From NCBI RefSeq assembly GCF_030128825.1, contig NZ_CP119127.1:3348001-3412000 (forward strand): 64,000 nucleotides of DNA, given 5' to 3'. The notes under the pieces are model-generated. The model did not search any database and had not been told where the DNA came from. It worked only from the letters and a program-made list of their open reading frames with translations. A program made the position numbers and the translations under genes. This document shows, piece by piece, positions 47,435-56,920 of this stretch (positions are counted from its first letter, which is position 1; each line of letters starts with the position of its first letter). Source of the DNA: Sphingobium sp. WTD-1. GTDB taxonomy: Bacteria; Pseudomonadota; Alphaproteobacteria; Sphingomonadales; Sphingomonadaceae.

Positions 47435-50400
47435 TCAGAATTTGAAGCGGACACCCGCCGTGAAGGCGCGGCCGATAAAGTCGTAGACCGCGATATTGGT
47501 GGGCAGGTTCACGCCCGGCACGGTGCCCGGAATGATCGGCGGCTGCTTGTCGAACAGGTTGTTGACGTTGGCGAACAGCTCGAAATTGCCATTCCCCTGG
47601 GGCACGGTGAAGCGCATGGCCAGGTCGGTATACCAGACCGCCTTCACCTTATCGTCGACAAACTGGATCGGCACCGGCCCACCGGGAATATCCAGCCGCA
47701 TCTTGTGAATATATTGCTCCGACAGGGTGATGCCGAACGGCCCGTTGCTATAGTCCACCGACAGGTTGCCGCGCCAGCGCGGGAAGCCGGTCGGATTGCT
47801 GCCGACCACGCTGACGCCCGCATAATGGGCGATCGGCGCGCCCGCATATTGCTGGGCATCGAACTTGTCGAGATAGTTCATGTAGAGGCGCAGGCTGAGC
47901 GCCCCGTCGCCCATCGCCGTGCGATAGCTGGCGTCGAAATCGATGCCGGCGGTCTTCAGGAAGGCGATGTTGGCCGGCACGATATGCACCAGTGAGGGCA
48001 GGCTGGTCGGCGTCGCCCGATCGATCAACCCGCATTCGGCCACGCCCGATCCGCCCGCATTATAGCAGTTGGTGATGATCTGCTGTGACGAAAGCGTGTC
48101 GATCAGGCCGGTAACCTTGATCTTGTAATAGTCGACCGACAGCGAGAAGCCGGGGAAGAAGGACGGCGTCAGCACGCCACCGATCGTCAGCGTCTTGGCC
48201 TTTTCCGGCTTCAGATTGGCGTTGCCGCTGGTGACGGTGTTGACGTTCTGGTTGAGGCCGCTGCCATAGCTGCCATCGGCGGTCTGCAGATCATTGACGA
48301 TGCCGATGCCGCTCTGCGCGCCCGAATAGAGTTCGAACAGGTTGGGCGCACGAATGTCGCGCGACAGGGTGGCACGCAGCAGCAGGTCGTCGACCGGCTT
48401 CCAGGTTGCGCCGACCTTCCAGGTTTCGACCGTGCCCGACGTCGAATAGTCGGTGATGCGGCCCGCGCCGTTGATGCTGAGTTCCCGGAAGAAGGGCTTG
48501 TCCTTCAGGATTGGCACCGCCAGTTCGGCATAGGCTTCCTTGACGTTCAGGCTGCCACGCGCCGTACCGACATTGGTAAGCCAGTAGAAGTTCGTGGTGG
48601 CCGGCACGCCGCGCAGGCCGGCGAAATAGGCGCTGCGCTCGGCCGCCGTGTCGAGCAGCGACGGATCGGCATTGCTGGTAAGGTTCAGTTTCTGCTTGCG
48701 ATATTCCGCGCCGACCGCGAAGTCGACCGGCCCCGCCGGCAGATCGAACAGGCTGCCATTCAGGTTCACGGCAAAGCTGTCCTGGCGGATGCTGGCCCGG
48801 TAACGCGACGTTCCGGTGGCATAGGCATAGCCTTCGGGCGTCGACTTGGACGGATCGCCATGCAGCACGTCGATCGGCTTGCAGCCCGCATATTGGCTGG
48901 CATAGGTCGGATCGAGCAGCACGCGGCAGGTGATCTGGCCGGTGCTGGGGTCCACCACCGCATCGGCGGCGGCATAGAGCTTCTTGCTGTCATAGAGGCC
49001 GGAATTGGCCAGGGTATGCTTGGAGTCGCCATGCGAGTAAGTGGCGCTCCAGTCCAGTCCGCCCAGCTTTCCGGTGAAGCCCGCATTGACCATCCAGTAA
49101 TCGGTGCGTTCCTTGGCGATGGCGGTCGGCTGGCCGGCATCATATTGGCCGACCGTGTAGCTATCCGTCGCGGACGTCAGCGCCGAATTCAGCGCAGACG
49201 ACAGATAGGGATTGCCCTTGTAGATGGTGACGCCCTGCGACGAGGGGACCAGCGCATTCACCTGGGTCGAATATTCCAGGTCCGAGCGTGACCAGCTGCC
49301 CTGGACGAAGGCGTTGATGTCGTCGGTCAGGTCATAGCTCAGGCGCCCAAAGGCCTGATAGGTTGTCAGCGGGATGACCGCCGCGCCGGTGGTCGGGATC
49401 TGGTAACCGTCGCCCCCCGACTGGAAGCCGGTGGTGCCGACCGCCGTGCCGGTGTTGAACGGGCGCGTCGTGCCGTCATTGTTGATGACCTGCCCGACAT
49501 AGGGATTGCCCGCCACGCTGGAGGCGGTGATGCGGCCATTGGGCGCCAGCGCCGAAATCAGGATGTTCGACCCGATCGTATAGGGGTTGCGCGCGCCGCC
49601 GGGCGCACAGACCGACGCCGGCTCGCTCGCCAGCTTGGTACAGCCCACGACGCTGCCGACATAGCTATAGCCCTTGGTCGCATAGTCGCGATCGCTGCGC
49701 AGCATGCCTTCATTGTTGGAATATTCGCCGCTCAGCAGGATATGCCCGCGCCCGCCGGCAAAATCCTGGCCCACTGCCAGGCCCAGACGCTGGTTGGCGT
49801 TGTCGCCCTCGTCGGAAATGCCCGCCTGGGCGACGCCCTTGATGCCGGTGAATTTCTTGTCGAGCACGAAGTTGACGACACCCGCGACCGCGTCAGAGCC
49901 CCATTGGGCCGAGGCGCCGCCGGTCACCACGTCGACCCGCTGCATCAGCAACTGCGGCAGCACATTGGTGTCGATCGTGCCGATATATTCGGTCGGCGAC
50001 ACGCGCATGCCGTCGAACAGGATCAGCGTGCGCAGCGGCCCCTTGGGATTGGCGCTGGGCGTGCCCAGGCCGCGCAGATTGAGCACATTGCCGTGGATCG
50101 GCGCATTCGAGAAATTCGATGCCGACTTGGACGGGCTGAGCGAATTGGAGAATTGCGGCAGCTTGTTGAGCGCGTCCGGAATGCTCGACGGCGTCGTGCG
50201 CGACAATTCTTCGGTGGTCGCGACCGTCACCGGCGTCGGCGCGGTATAGCCATCGCGGACGATGCGCGAGCCGGTCACGACGATGTCGGATGTGCTAACC
50301 GGAGCGCTCGAACTCTGTTCGGCAGCCTGCTCAGGCGCCGGTGCGGGCGGCGCCGCATCCTGCGCCAGCGCGCTGCCCGTCATGGCGACGATGCTAGCGC

Positions 50401-50440
50401 CGATCGCCAGCGACGACGCAAAAATCTTGTGCTTGGACAT
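47435..50440 (-). CDS. TonB-dependent outer-membrane receptor
   Basis: A 1001-residue outer-membrane transporter. Signal peptide 1-26 (LAIGASIVAMTGSALAQ), a short Pro/Ala linker, then the TonB-box/plug region SDIVVTGSRIVRDGY and IPDALNKLPQFSNS, plug motifs LRGLGTPSANPKG and RVDVVTGGASAQWGSDAVAG, and a long beta-barrel ending FIGRAFTAGVRFKF with terminal Phe. It takes up a substrate too large or hydrophobic for porins. Head to head with an MFS gene and at the edge of a catabolic cluster, so it probably imports that cluster's substrate rather than a siderophore. Confidence 0.93.
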   Translation of the reverse strand: MSKHKIFASSLAIGASIVAMTGSALAQDAAPPAPAPEQAAEQSSSAPVSTSDIVVTGSRIVRDGYTAPTPVTVATTEELSRTTPSSIPDALNKLPQFSNSLSPSKSASNFSNAPIHGNVLNLRGLGTPSANPKGPLRTLILFDGMRVSPTEYIGTIDTNVLPQLLMQRVDVVTGGASAQWGSDAVAGVVNFVLDKKFTGIKGVAQAGISDEGDNANQRLGLAVGQDFAGGRGHILLSGEYSNNEGMLRSDRDYATKGYSYVGSVVGCTKLASEPASVCAPGGARNPYTIGSNILISALAPNGRITASSVAGNPYVGQVINNDGTTRPFNTGTAVGTTGFQSGGDGYQIPTTGAAVIPLTTYQAFGRLSYDLTDDINAFVQGSWSRSDLEYSTQVNALVPSSQGVTIYKGNPYLSSALNSALTSATDSYTVGQYDAGQPTAIAKERTDYWMVNAGFTGKLGGLDWSATYSHGDSKHTLANSGLYDSKKLYAAADAVVDPSTGQITCRVLLDPTYASQYAGCKPIDVLHGDPSKSTPEGYAYATGTSRYRASIRQDSFAVNLNGSLFDLPAGPVDFAVGAEYRKQKLNLTSNADPSLLDTAAERSAYFAGLRGVPATTNFYWLTNVGTARGSLNVKEAYAELAVPILKDKPFFRELSINGAGRITDYSTSGTVETWKVGATWKPVDDLLLRATLSRDIRAPNLFELYSGAQSGIGIVNDLQTADGSYGSGLNQNVNTVTSGNANLKPEKAKTLTIGGVLTPSFFPGFSLSVDYYKIKVTGLIDTLSSQQIITNCYNAGGSGVAECGLIDRATPTSLPSLVHIVPANIAFLKTAGIDFDASYRTAMGDGALSLRLYMNYLDKFDAQQYAGAPIAHYAGVSVVGSNPTGFPRWRGNLSVDYSNGPFGITLSEQYIHKMRLDIPGGPVPIQFVDDKVKAVWYTDLAMRFTVPQGNGNFELFANVNNLFDKQPPIIPGTVPGVNLPTNIAVYDFIGRAFTAGVRFKF

Positions 50441-50804
50441 TGGTCATTCCTCTCCCTGGACGCAATGTGTCGGCTCGTTGGCCCACACCTATCATTATTA
50501 TCCCGGTGTGCATTTTTATTTCTATCGCTCCAGCAGTGGATGTCAACTAATTTTGCACCAGTGGTAAATGTTTGATCGAAAAGAAGTTGCGCCCTTGCCG
50601 CAACGGAAATCGGGCCTTCTTATAAGGGGCATGGGATAAAGCCGCGAAAAGCGGCGCATCATATATTGACCTATGGTGCAAAAATGTGCGTTATGCCGGC
50701 AACAGATCGTGCCGATCCGTGGACCAGGCACGGCGATCAGCATGGAGAAGGTCGGTGTCGAGCCTGTGCAACAGAGAATCGGTGATAATCAGGGCGTTCC
50801 GTCG
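50441..50804. promoter_or_regulatory. Divergent control region, TonB receptor / MFS
   Basis: About 360 bases with no gene. It contains TTTTGCACCA (50551-50560) and its exact reverse complement TGGTGCAAAA (50674-50683), 113 bases apart. It also contains ATATTGACCTATGG (50663-50676), which recurs with one change as ATATTGACCTAAGG at 56802-56815 in the second divergent region of the cluster. The receptor ATG has GAGG upstream. These repeats look like operators for a shared regulator. Confidence 0.5.
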
Positions 50805-52190
50805 ATGAGCGAACCTGCCTTGTCCCTGTCCGCTTCGCCGTCATCCTCCGCGCCGATCGACAGCCCCGCGCCACTGCCCCCTGCCCCGGCCTCCGCCGAC
50901 TATCCCAGTCCCTTCATGGGCTGGCTGACGGTCGCGATCCTGTTCCTGCTCTATATCCTGTCGCTGACCGACCGGAACATCATGGCGCTGATGGTCGGCC
51001 CGATCAAACAGGATCTGGGTCTCTCCGACCTCCAGATCAGTCTGCTCCAGGGACCGGCCTTCGCCGTCCTCTTCTGCCTGTGCGCCATCCCGCTCGGCAT
51101 GGCGCTCGATCGCTTCAGCCGCCGCATCGTCCTCTACCTGTCGGTCACGGTCTGGAGCATCGCCGCGGCCTCCTGCGGCCTCGCCGGCAGCTTCATCGGC
51201 CTTGCCATGGCGCGGGCCGGGGTGGGCGCGGGCGAGTCGGGCTTTGGCACCGGCAGCTATTCGGTCGTCGGCGACAGCTTCCCGCCGCACCGCGTCTCGC
51301 TCGCCATGTCGGTCTTCATCATGGGCGGCGTCATGGGTGCGGGCATCGTCTTCCTGCTGGGCGGCCCGATCGTCGGCGCGGCGATGAAGGCCGGCCCCGC
51401 CACATGGCCGCTGTTCGGCACGCTCCAGCCCTGGCAACAGGTGTTCATCATGACCGGCGCGCCCGGCATCCTGCTCGCCTTCCTCGTCTTCCTGTTCCGC
51501 GAACCGCCCCGGCGCAAGGCCGCCAGCAGCAGCGGAGCCGGCTATGGCGAAGCCTGGGCCTATATCCGCCGGCACAAGCCGCTCTACACCGCCGCTTTCG
51601 TCGGCTTCGGGCTCGCCTATGCCGCCACCATCGGCTTCCAGCTCTGGACCCCGGTCTATCTCGCCCGCATCCATGGCTGGCAGCCGGCGCAGATCGGCCC
51701 GGTGATCGGCATCGCCCAGATCGCCGCCGCCGCGCTGATCCCGGTCCATGGCTGGACCGTCGACCGCCTCTATCGCCGGGGTCGCAAGGACGCGCATCTC
51801 TTCTGGTGCCTGATGACCGTGCTGGCCGCCGCCCCCTTCGGCATCGCCGCCTTCCTGGTCGCCAGCCCCTGGGCGACGGTCGTCTGCTACTGGTGCTTCA
51901 TGGCGCTGATCCTCTCGACCGCCAGCATGGGACCGGCCACCGTGCAGGTCGTCACCCCCGCCTATCTGCGTGGTCGCGTCTCGGCGCTCTATGTGCTGGC
52001 ATCCGGCCTCATCGCCATGGCGGGCGGCCCGGCCTTCATTGGCCTCGTCACCGACAAATTGTGGGGCGACGAGATGAAGGTGGGCCTCTCGCTCATCACC
52101 AGCGTCTTCTGCGTGCTGCTGCCCGCCGCCCTTCTCTTCGCCCTCGGCCGCGCCTCGATGCGCCGCGCCCATGAAGGCGATCCGGTCTGA
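50805..52190 (+). CDS. MFS transporter
   Basis: A 461-residue major facilitator with 12 predicted hydrophobic segments after a Ser/Pro-rich cytoplasmic N-terminus. Motif A-like GMALDRFSRRIVLYLS, then GVGAGESGFGTGSYSVVGDSF, places it with spinster-like or aromatic/organic acid transporters common in sphingomonad catabolic clusters. The start is uncertain: ATG 50805 has only a weak AGGG, and ATG 50742 in frame is possible. It probably carries the cluster's substrate across the inner membrane after TonB-dependent entry. Confidence 0.85.
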   Translation: MSEPALSLSASPSSSAPIDSPAPLPPAPASADYPSPFMGWLTVAILFLLYILSLTDRNIMALMVGPIKQDLGLSDLQISLLQGPAFAVLFCLCAIPLGMALDRFSRRIVLYLSVTVWSIAAASCGLAGSFIGLAMARAGVGAGESGFGTGSYSVVGDSFPPHRVSLAMSVFIMGGVMGAGIVFLLGGPIVGAAMKAGPATWPLFGTLQPWQQVFIMTGAPGILLAFLVFLFREPPRRKAASSSGAGYGEAWAYIRRHKPLYTAAFVGFGLAYAATIGFQLWTPVYLARIHGWQPAQIGPVIGIAQIAAAALIPVHGWTVDRLYRRGRKDAHLFWCLMTVLAAAPFGIAAFLVASPWATVVCYWCFMALILSTASMGPATVQVVTPAYLRGRVSALYVLASGLIAMAGGPAFIGLVTDKLWGDEMKVGLSLITSVFCVLLPAALLFALGRASMRRAHEGDPV

Positions 52191-52216
52191 CCGGCTGTTT
52201 CCGAAAGGACATAAAG

Positions 52217-53692
52217 ATGATCGAAACCCGCCGCCCCGCCTTCATCGACGGCAAGCCCAAGCAGTTGCTGATCGACGGCCAGCATGTCGATGCCCTGTCG
52301 GGCAAGCGTTTCCAGAGCTTCAGCGCCTCCACCGGCGAACTGGTCGCCGAACTCGCGCTGGCCGGCGCCGAGGATGTCGACCGCGCCGTGCGCGCCGCCC
52401 GTGCCGCCTTTGAAGGGCCATGGAGCCGCTTCAAGCCCGCCGAGCGCCAGGCGGTGCTGCTGCGTCTCGCCGATCTGGTTGATGCCGAGTTCCAGGATCT
52501 CGCCCTGCTCGACGTGATCGAGATGGGCCGGCCGATCACCGCCGCCATGGGGCTGCGCGGCATGTTGCAGCGATCGCTGCGCCATTTCGCCGGCGCCGCC
52601 ACCGCCATCCATGGCGAGACTTTGTCCAACAGCTTCCCGGTCGATCTCCTATCCTACACGTTGAAGGAACCGGTCGGCGTCGTCGGCGCGATCATCCCCT
52701 GGAACGGCCCGCTGTTCAGCGCCGCGTGGAAGATCGCCCCGGTGCTCGCCACCGGCTGCACCATCGTGCTGAAGCCGGCGGAGGATGCCTCGCTCAGCCC
52801 ACTGCGCTTCGCCGAACTCTGCCTGGAGGCCGGGGTGCCCCCTGGCGTCGTCAATGTCGTCACCGGCGCGGGCGAGACCGGTGCTGCCCTTTCCGCCCAT
52901 CCCGACGTCGACAAGATCGCCTTCACCGGCTCGTGCGAGACCGGCCAGCGGATCATCGCCGCATCGGCCGGGTCGGTGAAGAAGGTGACGATGGAACTGG
53001 GCGGCAAGTCGCCCAACATCATCTTTGCCGATGCAGATCTCGACGCCGCCACCCCGGCCGCCGCCATGGGCGTGTTCAACAATTCGGGCCAGGTCTGCGC
53101 CGCCGGCACCCGGCTGTTCGTCGAACGGCCAGTCTATGAGGAAATGGTGCAGCGCATCGCCGCCTTCGCCGCCAATCTCAAGATCGGTCCCAGCCTCGAT
53201 CCCGAGACCGTGATCGGCCCGCTGGTGTCGGCCAAGCAGTTCGCCCGCGTCTCCTCCTATCTTGACCTCGGCCCGCAGGAGGGCGCCCGGCTCGTCACCG
53301 GCGGCCATCGTGTCACCGGCGGCGCGCTCGACAAGGGCCATTGGGTCGCCCCGACCATCTTCGCCGATGTGACCGACGAGATGCGGATCGCGCGTGAGGA
53401 AATTTTCGGTCCGGTCTCCTGCATCCTGCCCTTCGACAGCCTGGACGAGGTGATCGGCCGCGCCAACGCGACCCGCTTCGGCCTCGCCGGTGGCGTGTGG
53501 ACCCGCGACATCAGCAAGGCCATGACCGCGGTCAAGCGCATCCGCGCCGGCTCCATCTGGGTGAACCATTATTTCGCCATGGACCCGTCGGTCCCGTTCG
53601 GCGGCTACAAGATGAGCGGCTATGGCCGGGAGGGCGGCGCCGAACATATCGACGCCTATCTCCAGACCAAGGGCGTGTGGATCCGCACCTGA
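52217..53692 (+). CDS. Aldehyde dehydrogenase
   Basis: NAD(P)-dependent aldehyde dehydrogenase, 491 residues. N163 in IIPWNGPL (oxyanion), E260 in VTMELGGKSPN (general base) and C294 in NNSGQVCAAGTRL (nucleophile) are all present. The end VPFGGYKMSGYGREGGAEHIDAYLQTKGVW is typical of the betaine/phenylacetaldehyde branch. It follows the MFS gene by 26 bases with AAAGGA before its ATG. It probably oxidises an aldehyde made from a P450-hydroxylated substrate to the acid; substrate unknown. Confidence 0.93.
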   Translation: MIETRRPAFIDGKPKQLLIDGQHVDALSGKRFQSFSASTGELVAELALAGAEDVDRAVRAARAAFEGPWSRFKPAERQAVLLRLADLVDAEFQDLALLDVIEMGRPITAAMGLRGMLQRSLRHFAGAATAIHGETLSNSFPVDLLSYTLKEPVGVVGAIIPWNGPLFSAAWKIAPVLATGCTIVLKPAEDASLSPLRFAELCLEAGVPPGVVNVVTGAGETGAALSAHPDVDKIAFTGSCETGQRIIAASAGSVKKVTMELGGKSPNIIFADADLDAATPAAAMGVFNNSGQVCAAGTRLFVERPVYEEMVQRIAAFAANLKIGPSLDPETVIGPLVSAKQFARVSSYLDLGPQEGARLVTGGHRVTGGALDKGHWVAPTIFADVTDEMRIAREEIFGPVSCILPFDSLDEVIGRANATRFGLAGGVWTRDISKAMTAVKRIRAGSIWVNHYFAMDPSVPFGGYKMSGYGREGGAEHIDAYLQTKGVWIRT

Positions 53693-53716
53693 GGACGGTA
53701 AAAATCGAGGGGCCGG

Positions 53717-55123
53717 TCAGCGCCCCTCGGCATAGGCGCGGATCAGCGCATAGAGATAGTCGCGTCCATCATAGACGCTCTTCACCCGGATGCGCTCGTC
53801 CACGCCATGGGCGCCATTGCCGTCGGGATCGAGGAAGATGCCCGGCACGCCATAGGTCGGGATGCCTGCCGCGCTCAGATAGCGGCCATCGGTGCCGGCG
53901 GTCAGCAGATTGGGCACCACCGGAATGCCGGGGAAATGCCGCTGCGCCAGCTTTTCGGCCGGCCCCATAATCTGCGGATCGAGCGGCGGCGGCACGGCCG
54001 GCGCACCCTTGTCGCCCTTACGCGTCAGGGCGATCCCGGACGACAGCGCCGCGCGCAGCCGCGCCTCGACATCCTCCACCTTGTCGCCGGGAAACAGGCG
54101 GCACTGGATCGTCGCCTTCGCCCGCTGCGGCAGGGCATTTTCGGCATGGCCCGCCTCCACCTGCGTCGCGACACAGGTGGTGCGCAGCATCGCATTATAG
54201 GTGACGTCACCCGTTACCGTCGCGATCGTCGCGGCATCGTCCTGCCCCTGCCCCAGCCGTTCCATCGCCTGCCCCATCGCGCCGCCGACGATCGGTCCCA
54301 TGCGGGTAAAATAGCCGCGATTGGTCGGATTGAGCTGGATCGGGAATGACAGCCGCCGCACCGCCTCCAACGCATCGGCCAGGTCATAGATCGCATTGTC
54401 GGGACGCGGCCGGCTGCTATGGCCACCGCTGTTGCGCGCCTCGATCGTGAAGCTCTGCGCATATTTCTCGCCCACCGCCAGATAGAGGGCAATCGGCCGG
54501 CCATCCTTGTCGCTGATGCCATAGCCGCCCTCGTTCAGCGCAAAGCCGGCCTGCACCGCATCGCGCCGGTTGCGCAGCAGCCAGTCGACGCCGTTCACCG
54601 CCTCGCCACTTTCCTCGCCGCAGGTCAGCGCCACCTTGATCGTGCGCCGGGGACGAAAGCCGGCCGCCTGCATCCGGATCAGGCTGTCGATCCAAATCGC
54701 CGACAACGCCTTGTCGTCGATCACCCCGCGCCCGATGAAATAGCCATTCTCCTCGGTCAGGCGGAACGGATCGCGCGGCCAATCCTCGCGCCGGGCGGCG
54801 ACCACATCGATATGATCGACCAGCAGCATCGGCGCGGCGCGCGGATCGCTCCCCTCGATCCGGGCGATCAGGCCGCCATCCTTGTCATGCCCCTGCGGCA
54901 CGAAAACCTCGGCGCGGTCCGGCCCGAACCCAGCCTTGCGCAGCCGATCGAGCATCCGGCCCGCCGCCACGGTGCAACTGCCCGTCGGCGCGCTGGTGTC
55001 GGTCTCCACCAGTTCGCGATAGATATCGCGAAAGGCGATCTGGTCGGGGCGCAGCTCCGCCGCCATCGCCGGGCCGGATGCCAGCGCGACAAGGCCGCCA
55101 AGGGCCAGCAGGGATTGCTTCAT
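53717..55123 (-). CDS. Secreted M20-family metallohydrolase
   Basis: A 468-residue zinc hydrolase with a signal peptide (LLALGGLVALASGPAMA). The M20 dimetal site is visible: LLVDHIDVV (His), GRGVIDDKALSA (bridging Asp), CGEESGE (Glu pair) and GTDGRYLSAAG later. The dimerisation lid with GGHSSRP is present. Relatives are carboxypeptidases and N-acyl-amino-acid hydrolases. It is coupled by ATGA to the ferredoxin gene, in one operon with a P450, which suggests it frees an acyl or amide-linked substrate; that is inference. Confidence 0.88.
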   Translation of the reverse strand: MKQSLLALGGLVALASGPAMAAELRPDQIAFRDIYRELVETDTSAPTGSCTVAAGRMLDRLRKAGFGPDRAEVFVPQGHDKDGGLIARIEGSDPRAAPMLLVDHIDVVAARREDWPRDPFRLTEENGYFIGRGVIDDKALSAIWIDSLIRMQAAGFRPRRTIKVALTCGEESGEAVNGVDWLLRNRRDAVQAGFALNEGGYGISDKDGRPIALYLAVGEKYAQSFTIEARNSGGHSSRPRPDNAIYDLADALEAVRRLSFPIQLNPTNRGYFTRMGPIVGGAMGQAMERLGQGQDDAATIATVTGDVTYNAMLRTTCVATQVEAGHAENALPQRAKATIQCRLFPGDKVEDVEARLRAALSSGIALTRKGDKGAPAVPPPLDPQIMGPAEKLAQRHFPGIPVVPNLLTAGTDGRYLSAAGIPTYGVPGIFLDPDGNGAHGVDERIRVKSVYDGRDYLYALIRAYAEGR

Positions 55124-55311
55124 TTCTGGATGTCGAGCGCGCGTTCCGGGCAGGATTTGGCGCCCATCCAGGCCAGCCTTTCCTGCTCTTCCGGCACGTC
55201 GATGTCGCCGGGCATGATATAGCCCTCGTCATCCAGTTCGAAGATGTCGGGCGCCATCGCCCAGCAGCGGGCATGGCCCTGGCATTTCTCGCGATGCACG
55301 ATGATCTTCAT
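55120..55311 (-). CDS. [3Fe-4S]-type ferredoxin
   Basis: A 63-residue ferredoxin. C10-x-x-H13-x-x-C16 (EKCQGHARC) and C54-P (SCPERAL) give three Cys ligands, with His in place of the second Cys, as in the [3Fe-4S] ferredoxins that serve bacterial P450s. The ATG at 55311 overlaps the P450 stop, and its own stop overlaps the hydrolase start, both as ATGA. It is presumably the electron donor to that P450. No ferredoxin reductase gene is in the window. Confidence 0.92.
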   Translation of the reverse strand: MKIIVHREKCQGHARCWAMAPDIFELDDEGYIMPGDIDVPEEQERLAWMGAKSCPERALDIQK

Positions 55312-56549
55312 GCTGCATCCTCCTGCGACCAGTCGAGGATGAGGTTTTCGATCCCGAATACGTGGCCGCCATAGGTGACCGGCGCGGTGCCGGACTTGAT
55401 GCGGAAGGTCGGGATGCTTTTCAGCCATTCCTCCAGCCCCACCACGATCTCGCGCCGCGCCAGATGCGACCCCAAGCAGCGATGCGGGCCATAGGCAAAG
55501 GCGGTGTGGCGATTATCCTCGCGGGCGAGGTCGATGCGCGCGGGATCGGCAAATTCCAGCGGATCGCGGTTGGCGATCATCGTCGCGCAGGACACATAAT
55601 CGCCCTTGCGGATCGGTGCGCCCTCGAAATCCACGTCCTTCGTCGCGACCCGGATCATCTGCACCGTCGGATAGGCGCGCAGCAATTCCTCCGCCGCCAG
55701 CACGATCCGCTTGGGATCGTCGCGCAGCCATTGCTGGTCCGCCTGATGCCGTGCCAGATAGTTGAGGTCAAAGCCGATCGCGGCCGCCACCGTGTCCAGC
55801 CCGGCGATGAACAGCAGCACGCCCGTGCCCCTGATCTCCATGTCGGTCAGCGGCCGGTCGTCGATCCGCGACTGCACCAGGAAGGACATGAAATCATCGA
55901 CCGGCTGCCGACGCCGATCGGCCGACAACTCGTCGATGAAGGCAACGATGGTGCGCGCCGCCGCCGGCCGTTTCACATTGTCGCCATGCAGCAGGTCATT
56001 GGCCCAGCCGACAAATTCGTCGAGCCGATCGTCCGACAGGCCCAGGAAGCGCAGGAAGATATTGACCGCGAAGGGGAAGGCGAAATCGGTCATCACGTCG
56101 CAACTGGTGCCGGACGCGGCGATCCGGTCGATCAGCACGCTCGCCCTTTCGCGCACCGCCGTCTCCAGTGCCATCACCCGCTTGGGCGACAGCAGCGGGT
56201 TGAGCAGCGAACGGAACTTGCCATGTTCGGGCGGGTCCAGCTCCAGCGGGATCATCGGCCAGCTTTCGCCCAGCGCCGAGGCAAAGATGCTGCGGTGGCT
56301 GGAGAAGGTTTCGGGATCCTGCAACACCCGCCGCTGGTCCTGCGCGCGGGTGATGACCCATGTGCCCTTGCCGTCGCGGGTATTGACCGGCGAATAGAAG
56401 ATGCGCGGCCCATCATGCACCACCGCGCTCGCCGCCTGCGGATCGCCATTGGGGGTCGGCTCCAGCCCCGGCGAGTTGAACAGGCTGAAATTGCCGATCA
56501 TGTCGGGCGGCACATGCGCCGGGATCGGACGGGCGGCCATGGTTTCCAT
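55308..56549 (-). CDS. Cytochrome P450
   Basis: A soluble bacterial P450, 413 residues. I-helix AGLDT (249-253), ExxR E288-L-L-R291, heme loop FAYGPHRCLGSHLA with thiolate C358. It belongs to the CYP101/CYP111-like class by the GPHRCLGSHLARRE pattern, enzymes that hydroxylate terpenes and other hydrophobic molecules, but the substrate is not readable. ATG 56549 is chosen for its AGGAG ribosome site; 13 more codons are open upstream. Coupled with the ferredoxin gene. Confidence 0.93.
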   Translation of the reverse strand: METMAARPIPAHVPPDMIGNFSLFNSPGLEPTPNGDPQAASAVVHDGPRIFYSPVNTRDGKGTWVITRAQDQRRVLQDPETFSSHRSIFASALGESWPMIPLELDPPEHGKFRSLLNPLLSPKRVMALETAVRERASVLIDRIAASGTSCDVMTDFAFPFAVNIFLRFLGLSDDRLDEFVGWANDLLHGDNVKRPAAARTIVAFIDELSADRRRQPVDDFMSFLVQSRIDDRPLTDMEIRGTGVLLFIAGLDTVAAAIGFDLNYLARHQADQQWLRDDPKRIVLAAEELLRAYPTVQMIRVATKDVDFEGAPIRKGDYVSCATMIANRDPLEFADPARIDLAREDNRHTAFAYGPHRCLGSHLARREIVVGLEEWLKSIPTFRIKSGTAPVTYGGHVFGIENLILDWSQEDAA

Positions 56550-56920
56550 ACTACGCTCTCCTGCAGCGGTAGCCAGTTCTCGCGCCATGACGGACCGGCC
56601 TTATCAATTTTGCATTATGGTATAGTTTATGGGCACGCCGCCGGCTGTCAATCCGACAATCGTCGTTACGATATTTTCCCGCGCACAGCGCACGGGCGCC
56701 GCCGCATTTCCACGCTTTTCCGCCACATTGCGCAAAATTCGCGATTTCCGCTGCGGATGAAAATTATCCTTGAGTGCAAAATATATCTAGCCACCTGTGC
56801 AATATTGACCTAAGGAATCGGACATGGATCGCAAGCGGCCATCCGAAAGCCGCGAGCAGCCCGACGGGTAACACCCCGAACGGCACGCTCGCCTTTCGAG
56901 CAGAACAGGGATGTGAGTGG
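56550..56920. promoter_or_regulatory. Divergent control region, P450 / acyl-CoA dehydrogenase operons
   Basis: About 370 bases with no convincing gene. It contains AATTTTGCATTATGGTA (56606-56622), close to AATTTTGCACCAGTGGTA at 50549-50566, and an inverted TGCAAAAT at 56775-56782. The motif ATATTGACCTAAGG lies at 56802-56815. The same elements occur upstream of the receptor and MFS genes, so one regulator may control both regions. Confidence 0.5.
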
